The position numbers were made by a program, and so were the translations under genes. A DNA stretch of 64,000 nucleotides, taken from NCBI GenBank assembly GCA_027486655.1, contig JAIXOR010000003.1, positions 62,001-126,000 on the forward strand, given 5' to 3'. Under the pieces are notes generated by a model. That model made no database searches. It saw only the letters and a list, made by a program, of their open reading frames with translations, and was not told where the DNA came from. Origin of the DNA: Verrucomicrobiaceae bacterium. Its GTDB lineage: Bacteria; Verrucomicrobiota; Verrucomicrobiia; Verrucomicrobiales; Akkermansiaceae. Shown piece after piece: positions 28,180 through 34,802 of this stretch (position 1 is its first letter; the number at the start of each line of letters is the position of its first letter).

Positions 28180-29545
28180 TCCTGTGCCGCTGCATTTCAA
28201 TTTCCAATATAGATTCCACCCTGCGGGCCAGGGCATCTTTGCAAGCGGCACCGTGCTGGCGCTGTCCGAAAGTGGTGAATCACCGCCGTTTCACTGGATT
28301 TTCGACTGTGGTTCCACTGCGCCAACTGTCCTTATACCAATCGTTGAACGGTACCGGGATTTTATTCTCAGCGGGCATCTTGATCTGCTCTGCATCTCGC
28401 ACTTCGACAAGGATCACGTCAGCGGGCTTGGTGATCTGCTGAAGGATCTTGATGTCGATACGGTCGTCATGCCCTATTGGTCGCCCATCGAGCGGCTCAT
28501 CGTCGCTGCGTCCGTAAAGAATCCCGGTGGCGAATACATCGAGTTATTGGGAAACCCCGTCGCCTTCGTATTGGAGCGGGCACGCTCCATCCGCCGGATT
28601 GTAATTGTTGGTGGCCCCGGCGATGTCCCATCCGAAGCCCCCGTTGGCGACCGACCACCTATTCTGAGAGATGAAGGCGAACGAGGCCCTCACCCTTACT
28701 TTCGGGATAGCACATGAAATATAAAGTTTGATGATCGGGAGCATCCTATCAGAAATTCACTGTCCGAGGAGACCGTAGATTTTGCGAAGGGGCTTGGCGT
28801 CGTTCTCCAGGCCTTTGGCTCTCAGGTGATGGGAGTGGCTTCATGCCATATCGCGAATGCCGATTGGGAGTTCCTTTTTCACCACAAGCCAATCGACCCT
28901 TCCCTGGTCAACTCAATCAGGGACAAGATCAATGCCCGAGTCCGCTCAGCCGGCACCATTACCTACCTGCTCAGTGACGCCGGTCATCGGAAGGCGATCC
29001 TGAAGGCCTACAAATCGCTGCTGCCTAAGGGTGAGTCAGTGAACTCCACCAGCCTCTGCGTTTACAGCGGTCCAGTTCTTGACCGGCTTCAGGATTGCTG
29101 GATTTCCAACCCCTCGCCTTTGCCCATTATTGGACAATTCGACCGTTCGTTCAGGCGGCATTCCCCTCCAAATCGAGGCCCTGTCTCAATTCTCTACACC
29201 GGCGACGCTGATTTTAAGATCCGGACGAATCGTCTGGACCTCCATGACTTTCTGACCCCGCAACGCTGGGCGAACATCGCCATACTGCAAATTCCCCACC
29301 ACGGTTCCCGGAACAACTGGGAAATTGGTTCATCCGGCGACTTTTCACACATGGATTCCGTGTTCTGTGCCGATGAAACCCACCGGACTTTCAAGCACCC
29401 CCACCGCGAGGTCGTTCTCGATCTGATCCACAGTGGCCCGCTCCTCGCCAACAAGTCCATCGGATGGTCTTGGCAGGGCGGAGCGGTGTTCGCGCCAGAA
29501 AACCTAAACCCTCCTGCTCTTCACCATTCGGCGGGTATTTTCTGA
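28157..29545 (+). pseudogene. ComEC-like metallo-beta-lactamase fold hydrolase interrupted by an in-frame TGA
   Basis: The first half carries 'LLCISHFDKDHVSGLGDLL', the HxDxDH metal site of ComEC-type metallo-beta-lactamase proteins. The second half carries 'ILQIPHHGSRNNW', the later metal-binding His block, and 'SILYTGDADFK'. Both halves are in the same reading frame and are separated only by TGA at 28715-28717. The codons after the stop stay open and protein-like through 29545. So this looks like one gene of about 460 codons with a single nonsense mutation (or a sequencing error), not two genes. The start is uncertain: GTG at 28157 overlaps the upstream gene, and GTG at 28184 follows its stop. 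The substrate is unknown. Intact relatives act on nucleic acids or other phosphoesters. Confidence 0.7.
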
Positions 29546-29624
29546 GCCATTGATGAATATCCGGTTGATTTATTGCTCATGAAAACCATGATTCGTGACG
29601 AATATCGCCCCCGCCCCATGACTC

Positions 29625-30743
29625 ATGCACTGGACTTGGCAAGATCCTGATTGGCCGAATTTCCGCTACCAGGCCTCCGCATTGGAGGACTTGGAAGACC
29701 GGTTTTTGCATCAATCCGGCGTGTTTCGTGGCAGCATCGCCCATGTCCAGAGCGATGAAAAGGCGCAGCTCACCGTGCAATGGATCACGGAAGAAGCCCA
29801 CCAAACCTCTGAAATCGAAGGCGAATTGCTCAACCGCGACAGCCTTCAGTCGTCCATTCGCAGGCATTTTGGCCTGGCGACGGATCACCGGCGCATTCCG
29901 CCGGCGGAAGCTGGCATCGCGGAGATGATGATGGAGTTGTATCAGGGCCATGCCGCGCCACTCACCCACGAGCGGCTTTTCTCATGGCACCGCTCCCTCA
30001 CCCATGGCAGGCGCGACCTGCGGGAGGTGGGCTGCTACCGCAGTGGCGGCGACCCCATGCAGGTGGTCTCGGGTCCCATCCATGAGCCGAAAGTTCATTT
30101 TGAGGCCCCGCCCGCCGCTTCCATGCCTGCGGAGATGGAGGCCTTTCTCGCCTGGTTCGTCCGCACCGCGCCGGGCGGAGAAACTCCGCTGCCCACGCTC
30201 ACCCGCGCCGGGATCGCCCATCTCTATTTTGTCACCATCCACCCCTTTGAGGATGGGAATGGCCGCATCGCCCGAGCTCTTGCGGGAAAAGCCATCGCGG
30301 AAAACCTTGGCCATCCGGCCCTCGTGCCTCTCTCGCAAACCATCAATCGAGGGCGGAAAGAATACTACGCCCGCTTGCAGCAATCCAATCACAGCCTGGA
30401 AATCACCCCCTGGATCCGCTACTTCGCCCAGGTCGTGCTGGACGCACAGGCGCAGGCACAGGCGGATGTGGAGTTTCTCATCACTAAGACCCGTTTCTTC
30501 GATCTCCACCGCGGCCAGTTCAATGCCCGCCAGGAAAAAGCCCTCCTCCGCATGTTTCAGGAAGGCCCCGCGGGATTCACCGGTGGCCTCAGCGCAGAGA
30601 AATACATCCGCATCACCGGCACGTCCCGCCCCACCGCCACCCGGGATCTTCATGACCTCATGGAAAAATCCGCGCTCTACCGCACCGGCCAGCTCAAAGG
30701 CACCCGCTATCACCTTAATCTTCCCGTGACCCCGGCACTCTGA
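29625..30743 (+). CDS. Fic family protein, class II with N-terminal inhibitory motif
   Basis: This 372-residue protein starts at MHWTWQDPDWPNF, the opening typical of Fic proteins with an N-terminal DUF4172 domain. The Fic catalytic loop 'HPFEDGNGRIAR' is intact at about residues 206-217, including the His base and the anion-binding GNGR. The motif 'TSEIEG' near residue 61 fits the [ST]xxxE[GN] inhibitory helix of class II Fic enzymes, which places the inhibitory Glu on the same chain. The C-terminal 80 residues look like a winged-helix domain ('ITGTSRPTATRDLHDLMEK'). Fic enzymes transfer AMP or other nucleotide parts to protein hydroxyls. This one could be a self-regulated signalling enzyme; no separate antitoxin gene is visible. 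It lies in the accessory island 79 nt after the broken hydrolase gene. Confidence 0.9.
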   Translation: MHWTWQDPDWPNFRYQASALEDLEDRFLHQSGVFRGSIAHVQSDEKAQLTVQWITEEAHQTSEIEGELLNRDSLQSSIRRHFGLATDHRRIPPAEAGIAEMMMELYQGHAAPLTHERLFSWHRSLTHGRRDLREVGCYRSGGDPMQVVSGPIHEPKVHFEAPPAASMPAEMEAFLAWFVRTAPGGETPLPTLTRAGIAHLYFVTIHPFEDGNGRIARALAGKAIAENLGHPALVPLSQTINRGRKEYYARLQQSNHSLEITPWIRYFAQVVLDAQAQAQADVEFLITKTRFFDLHRGQFNARQEKALLRMFQEGPAGFTGGLSAEKYIRITGTSRPTATRDLHDLMEKSALYRTGQLKGTRYHLNLPVTPAL

Positions 30744-30766
30744 TTCCCTTTTATCTCACAGCCCCC

Positions 30767-31200
30767 ATGTCCGCCGCCTTCCAGAAACTCCGCTCGAAAC
30801 TCTCCGAGCTCTTCCAGCACGATGCCGCCGCCGAGCTGGATTTCGGCATTTACCGCATTCTCAACGCCCGGCGCGTCGAAATTTCCGAGTTTTTGGACTC
30901 CCTGGAAGGCCAAGTGTACCGGATTCTGGCCGAGGGCCAGGGATTCCGGCGCGGGCGAGGCCAGGGCGGAACTGGCGAAAGCCGAAGCCGACCTCCGCGC
31001 CATGGGCTGGACGATGCCGCCGTGGCCGCCGTGCCGAAAATCCGGGAACTCCGTGGAAAAATCGCAACCGGCACCTCCGATCCCACCGCGCTTTCCCACG
31101 AGATTTTCTCCCACCTCGCCACCTTCTTCTCCCGTTACTACCAAGACGGCGACTTCATCTCGCTGCGCCGTTACAAGAAGGACACCTACGCCATCCCCTA
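30767..31200 (+). pseudogene. N-terminal remnant of a type III-like DNA methyltransferase
   Basis: The opening 'KLRSKLSELFQHDAAAELDF', 'GIYRILNARRVEISEFL', then 'FSHLATFFSRYYQDGDFIS' and 'RRYKKDTYAIPY' matches the N-terminus of large adenine-specific methyltransferases of the type III or related kind. Only about 145 codons remain and no catalytic motif (DPPY, FxGxG) is present. Between about 30955 and 31010 the family-like sequence 'ARAELAKAEADLRAMG' sits in another frame, so there are two compensating frameshifts. Near 31200 the similarity ends abruptly and the DNA becomes an antisense copy of the 3' end of the neighbouring helicase gene. This is a dead fragment, and the open frame to 31306 is accidental. 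No restriction partner is present. Confidence 0.7.
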
Positions 31201-31303
31201 CGGAACAGCGCAGACCTTTCCCGTCATCGATTCCAGTCTCTCCGTGAACTCATTCCTCCCCGAAGCCGTGATCATCAGGCGTTCCTTCGCCCGGGTCATG
31301 CCG
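31198..31303 (-). pseudogene. 3'-terminal fragment of a second NERD-helicase gene copy
   Basis: Read on the minus strand this segment encodes 'GMTRAKERLMITASGRNEFT' and then 'ERLESMTGKVCAVP' followed by TAG at 31198-31200. It aligns with the true C-terminus of the helicase at 31383-33257 ('GMTRAKEHLMITAAGRNDFT', then 'ERLESMAGKVSAFA'). The stop of the fragment lies exactly at the junction with the methyltransferase remnant. It is a diverged partial copy, about 100 nt downstream of the intact gene and in the same orientation, left by recombination between related islands. Confidence 0.8.
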
Positions 31304-31316
31304 TAGAAAGTTTGCT

Positions 31317-31340
31317 AGTTTTCAGTGTTCAGTTTTCAGG
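31317..31340 (+). repeat. Short heptanucleotide repeat (about 3 units)
   Basis: AGTTTTC, AGTGTTC, AGTTTTC and a partial AGG follow one another at 7-nt spacing. The tract lies between the helicase fragment and the intact helicase gene. Confidence 0.6.
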
Positions 31341-31382
31341 GGAGAGGGGCGCGTGGCGGGTGAATGGCTAGCAACTGCTGGC

Positions 31383-33257
31383 CTACGCAAAAGCGGAGAC
31401 CTTTCCGGCCATCGATTCCAACCGTTCGGTGAAGTCGTTCCGCCCTGCTGCGGTGATCATCAGGTGCTCCTTGGCTCGCGTCATGCCCACATAAAGCAGC
31501 TTCATCTGATCCGCAGTCTTTGTTTCACAAGCATCGAGGTGGCCGAGTCCAACGAGGATCACGGAGCGGAACTCAAGGCCCTTGCTGCTTTGCACGGAGA
31601 GGATGTTCACCCGCGGGAGGCGTGGATCGTAGGCCCGCTTGCCCTTGCGGGTGTCCATGTGGAGGTGGGGGATGGCGAGCGACTGGAGTTGGTGGGCGAT
31701 GCGTTTTCCGTGGTCCGGCTTCATGCAGATCACGGCGATGTCGCCGAGGAAGTCGCCGCGTTCGTGCCAGGCCATGATGCATTTGGTGGCGTAGGCGATC
31801 TCGTCGCCGATACTGGCAAAGTGCCGGAAGGCCGGGCCGGGACCGGAGGCACCGCCGGATTCGGGCAGGACCATCGGGATGTGGTCGTCATCCGCCGCTT
31901 TCGCGTCCATGAACTGGCTGGCGAAGTCGCAGGCGAACTGGAGGATCTCGCGGGTGTTGCGGTAGTTGAGGCGGAGAATGGACGTTCTTCCGGCGGCCTT
32001 GATGCCCACGCTGGAAAGGCTGAAGTCGAGCCCCCGGGATTTCCGGTAAATCGACTGGGCATCGTCGTAGAGCAGGAGCAGCGAATCCGTGACGGGATCG
32101 ACCATCTGGGTGACGAGTTTCAGCCACTCCGGTTCGAAGTCGTGGCCTTCGTCGATCATGATCGCACCATACTGGGCACGAGGGATACGGCCGGCATCGA
32201 CGCCCTGGATCACCGCCTCGACCTGAAGTTCCCATGGCTGGCCGGCGGCATCCGGGAGCTCAATGTGATAGGTCCGGAGTTGTTCGCCGCACCATTCGTG
32301 GAAATGGTGGACATTGACCCGGCCTTCGAGGTTCCGCTCGGCGATGAACGAGCGCAGCCGCGCGGCGAGGGAGATGTTGAAACAGAGGACGAGGATCGGC
32401 TTGCGCAGCATCTCGGCGAGGTGGACGCAGCGGTAGCCGAGGATCAGGGTTTTCCCGGAGCCTGCGACGCCGTGGATCACGCGGTGTCCGCTGCCGAGGT
32501 TGCGGGCGAGTTGTTCCTGCTGGAGATCGAGCACGCGCACCAGATCGGGAATGGTTTCCGGCACGGCCTGTCCGCCGCCCTTTTCCTCAAAGTCCGAGAA
32601 CAAGGTCGACTGCCGGTCGCCGATGCGGATTTCCGGAAACAGGTGCCAGCGGATGCGCTCGATCTGCGGCAGCGTGAGCGGGCGTTTGAAATCGTATTGG
32701 AACATGCCCCAGAGACGTTCCTGAAATGCCATGGCATCGACGGACTCCGTCATCTCGTCCTTGCAGATCACCAGGCGGCCGGGGAGGACTAGGTCCTGTT
32801 CCTCCTCCGAAAGGGCGGCGTCGAGTTGCCTGCGGGTGATGTTGGTGAGCACCACGCCGTAGCCGTAGGGAAAACAGAGCTTGCCCTGATAGGGTCCGCT
32901 GGCTTCACGCAGTTGGGGATCCCCGGCCAGTTTGTTGACGACGGTCATCATGTATTGCCGTGCCTGTTCCAGCGGGTTGGCCACGGTTTTGATCGCACCA
33001 TCCACAAGGATCCCGGCGGAGACCTTGTCGATCTTGCGGAGGATATCGAGTTTCCAATCCTTCACCTCCAGCAGCAGCAGGCCGCGGGATGGATGCAGGA
33101 TCAGGAAATCCGGATAATGCCGGGCCGGGCCGATCGGCACATCATACCAGCAGAGATAATCGTCTTCCAGATGGGTCTTCAAACGATCCCCAAACCGGCG
33201 CTCGCCCGCCGTGACGGCCTGGCGGGTCCGGTTGAGTGAACTGATCAGTTTGGCCAT
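31383..33257 (-). CDS. NERD domain-containing superfamily I (UvrD-like) helicase
   Basis: This 624-residue protein begins MAKLISSLNRTRQAVTAGER. Residues about 20-110 form a NERD (nuclease-related) domain with 'ARHYPDFLILHPSRGLLLLE' and 'VKDWKL', the D...ExK pattern of the PD-(D/E)xK-like fold. A superfamily I helicase core follows: Walker A 'GVAGSGKTLILG' near residue 264, Walker B 'IMIDEGHDF' near 367, 'ILRLNYRNTREI', motif V 'SSKGLEFRSVIL' and motif VI 'YVGMTRAKEHL'. The set of motifs is complete, so it should be an active ATP-dependent DNA or RNA translocase. NERD helicases are frequent in defence and mobile islands, but their role is unclear. A good promoter lies 57-84 nt upstream. A 3' fragment of a second copy is found at 31198-31303. 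Confidence 0.88.
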   Translation of the reverse strand: MAKLISSLNRTRQAVTAGERRFGDRLKTHLEDDYLCWYDVPIGPARHYPDFLILHPSRGLLLLEVKDWKLDILRKIDKVSAGILVDGAIKTVANPLEQARQYMMTVVNKLAGDPQLREASGPYQGKLCFPYGYGVVLTNITRRQLDAALSEEEQDLVLPGRLVICKDEMTESVDAMAFQERLWGMFQYDFKRPLTLPQIERIRWHLFPEIRIGDRQSTLFSDFEEKGGGQAVPETIPDLVRVLDLQQEQLARNLGSGHRVIHGVAGSGKTLILGYRCVHLAEMLRKPILVLCFNISLAARLRSFIAERNLEGRVNVHHFHEWCGEQLRTYHIELPDAAGQPWELQVEAVIQGVDAGRIPRAQYGAIMIDEGHDFEPEWLKLVTQMVDPVTDSLLLLYDDAQSIYRKSRGLDFSLSSVGIKAAGRTSILRLNYRNTREILQFACDFASQFMDAKAADDDHIPMVLPESGGASGPGPAFRHFASIGDEIAYATKCIMAWHERGDFLGDIAVICMKPDHGKRIAHQLQSLAIPHLHMDTRKGKRAYDPRLPRVNILSVQSSKGLEFRSVILVGLGHLDACETKTADQMKLLYVGMTRAKEHLMITAAGRNDFTERLESMAGKVSAFA

Positions 33258-33313
33258 GAGATCTCTCGTCCGCGTTACTCATCGCAGCCCTCAAGCGGCT
33301 GGAAACGGGCGAG

Positions 33314-33341
33314 ACATAACGAATATCCGGAGTCTTATCAA
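33314..33341 (-). promoter_or_regulatory. Sigma-70-like promoter for the NERD helicase
   Basis: On the minus strand TTGATA (33341-33336), a 16-nt spacer and TTATGT (33319-33314) precede the start codon at 33257 by about 57 nt. Confidence 0.5.
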
Positions 33342-33415
33342 GTTGAAGCGTGCACATCCCGGGACGCGTTCGCGTGGGGGATCCGAATGCAGCGCGGCCG
33401 ATGGGGACTCAGGAC

Positions 33416-33461
33416 AGCTCCAGCGCAAGATAGGCCTCGACCTCGCGGGAGGGATCGTGGG
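33416..33461 (-). repeat. Left 46-nt direct repeat: copy of the trpC 3' end
   Basis: 45 of 46 nt are identical to 37351-37396 within trpC, in the same orientation. On the minus strand it decodes to HDPSREVEAYLALELS and then a TGA stop. True trpC ends in LALELP and TAA. It could be an attachment-site duplication or a relic of another trpC allele. Confidence 0.85.
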
Positions 33462-33510
33462 TGAACGGGGTAAGTCCTGAATGGCACGGGATGAAGCGGC
33501 GGAATGGAAC

Positions 33511-33579
33511 GGAGCGCTGGCTTCAGCCGGCAAGCAAGGTCCCGTTCGCCAAAGACTCGCCGACTAAAGTCAGCGCTCC
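33511..33579 (+). repeat. REPIN-like inverted palindrome pair
   Basis: The 21-nt arms at 33511-33531 and 33559-33579 are inverted copies of each other (18 of 21 matching), separated by 27 nt. Each arm is itself a small hairpin (GCTGGCTTCAGCCGGC and GCCGACTAAAGTCAGC). This is the usual shape of REP doublets moved by RAYT transposases, and a RAYT gene lies 180 nt away. Confidence 0.7.
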
Positions 33580-33683
33580 ACGGAGCACACCGCCTTCATG
33601 AAACGCCGCTTAAATTTGATCACTGGTTTTCAATGATTTGCGGAATCTGACTCTGACAAAAATCGCCTTAATCCCGCACCAAT

Positions 33684-33745
33684 CAGGACTGACCCCGGAC
33701 ATGAAAAGGGTTGCCCGTCAGAACCCATGCATGCACCCGCCAGCC
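33684..33745 (-). pseudogene. Relic of a second RAYT transposase
   Basis: The minus strand reads GWRVHAWVLTGNPFHV, matching 'GWRVHAWVLMGNHFHL' of the intact RAYT. The first HUH histidine is replaced by Pro. After 16 codons it runs into RGQS and a stop formed by the sequence GGACTGACCCC, the core of the inverted repeat that bounds the intact cassette. It is an internally deleted, inactive derivative. Confidence 0.7.
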
Positions 33746-33774
33746 ATCTCTGGGGTCAGTCCTCGCATTGTAAC
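33746..33774 (+). repeat. Left inverted repeat of the RAYT cassette
   Basis: Contains TCTGGGGTCAGTCC and is the inverse of 34816-34844. A third copy of the core GGACTGACCCC lies at 33686-33696. Confidence 0.75.
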
Positions 33775-34772
33775 ATTTTCTCCAATTCCACGATTCGTTT
33801 TTTTTTTTTTTTTTCGCGCTTCACATTGCCCACCTGTCGGCTTACAGAACCAGGATGGCCCATGGTCAGGCGTTTGGCAATCCAATCGAAGCCCACCGTT
33901 GTCCTGCTCCGTAACAAGGTTGCAAGCAGCGCCTTGCGCTCATCCCCCTTGCGTAATTCTGCCAATCCCTTCGAATCTGTCGGCAATCCCAGATGCGGAC
34001 CGCAGGTTGCAATCAAACGCTCCGCGTCCAGTTTTCCATAATCCCTGCCGACACACTCCGATGCCCGCCTTTTCCTTGCCTTGACGCCCTTCGCCTTGTC
34101 CACCAAGTCGAGAAGTCGGTCGCGGAAGGTGTCCTCGCCGAGATACCAACCCCGCCGCAATGCGTCCAAGGCCCGCTGGTCGATCCCGCCATCGGGATTC
34201 GAAGCACGCGCCTCCAACCAATCGACATAGGCACGGCGGCCCCGACCGGTTTCGGCGAGCTGGAAGGACCGCAAGACCCGATCCATCTCCAACCACTCGG
34301 GACCCTTGCCTTTGGAATAACATGACAAGCTGCTCCAGCGATACCCACTCAGTTTGCCAAGCTTGCCTCCCGAAAGCCCCGCACGCGCTGCATTGAGATG
34401 GATGTAGTCCGCGACGATCCGAAAATAATAGGTATCCGAATCGCTGCTATTGACCGGCACAGCCTTGTAGCGGCCCTGAAAGACATGTCCTTGCCGCCCG
34501 CGGGCCCGGTTCCAGCCTTGGCTGAATACACCCAACAACCATTTCATGCCAGCGACGAGATTCGGCTGGGGCGTTTCGAGCAGGAGGTGGAAATGGTTGC
34601 CCATAAGCACCCAGGCATGCACCCGCCAGCCACAACTCCCACAAGCCTCTTCCAGCCGCTTCAGGAAAACCATACGATCATCATCAGTTTGAAACACCAC
34701 CTTTCCCCCATCGCCACGTGCCATGACATGGTACACAGCCCCAGGATACTGGAATCGTATTGGTCTAGCCAT
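33756..34772 (-). CDS. REP-associated tyrosine transposase (RAYT, IS200-like Y1 family)
   Basis: This 338-residue protein starts at MARPIRFQYPGAVYHVMARG, the usual RAYT opening. The HUH metal motif 'LMGNHFHLLLETP' lies near residue 60, and the Y1 catalytic region 'YIHLNAARAGL' near residue 125. The C-terminal 120 residues, with 'RDRLLDLVDKAKG', look like a DNA-binding extension. RAYTs nick single-stranded REP hairpins and are usually domesticated single-copy genes. Close to the 3' end, the coding strand has a run of 17 A encoding five consecutive Lys ('KREKKKKKRIV'), a possible slippage site. It lies in an inverted-repeat-bounded cassette beside a REPIN-like doublet and a RAYT relic, so the system has been active in this island. 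Confidence 0.92.
   Translation of the reverse strand: MARPIRFQYPGAVYHVMARGDGGKVVFQTDDDRMVFLKRLEEACGSCGWRVHAWVLMGNHFHLLLETPQPNLVAGMKWLLGVFSQGWNRARGRQGHVFQGRYKAVPVNSSDSDTYYFRIVADYIHLNAARAGLSGGKLGKLSGYRWSSLSCYSKGKGPEWLEMDRVLRSFQLAETGRGRRAYVDWLEARASNPDGGIDQRALDALRRGWYLGEDTFRDRLLDLVDKAKGVKARKRRASECVGRDYGKLDAERLIATCGPHLGLPTDSKGLAELRKGDERKALLATLLRSRTTVGFDWIAKRLTMGHPGSVSRQVGNVKREKKKKKRIVELEKMLQCED
33798..33814 (+). repeat. Homopolymer tract T17 inside the RAYT gene
   Basis: Seventeen consecutive T on the + strand (A17 in the coding strand), the longest homopolymer I saw in the window. Loss or gain of one base would change the last 15 codons of the transposase. Confidence 0.9.
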
Positions 34773-34802
34773 GACCCTGCCTACACGTCGCGCCTGCTCC
34801 GG

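Larger units (their letters stand above)
33258..33755 (+). other. 498-nt region with no complete gene, filled with relics and repeats
   Basis: It holds the minus-strand promoter of the helicase gene, a 46-nt copy of the trpC 3' end, a REPIN-like palindrome pair and a decayed RAYT transposase fragment. No intact coding frame is supported. Confidence 0.6.

Noticed and set aside
28700..28730. Selenocysteine insertion at the TGA in the hydrolase gene
   Set aside because: The position is not a metal ligand of the fold, and I see no convincing hairpin directly after the TGA. A nonsense mutation or sequencing error is simpler.
30767..31306. An intact 179-codon gene
   Set aside because: The frame changes twice relative to the family and its last 35 codons are an antisense helicase tail, so the open frame is accidental.
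31353..32792. Long + strand frame opposite the NERD helicase
   Set aside because: The helicase motifs on the minus strand are complete and there is an upstream promoter; the + frame has no recognisable motif.
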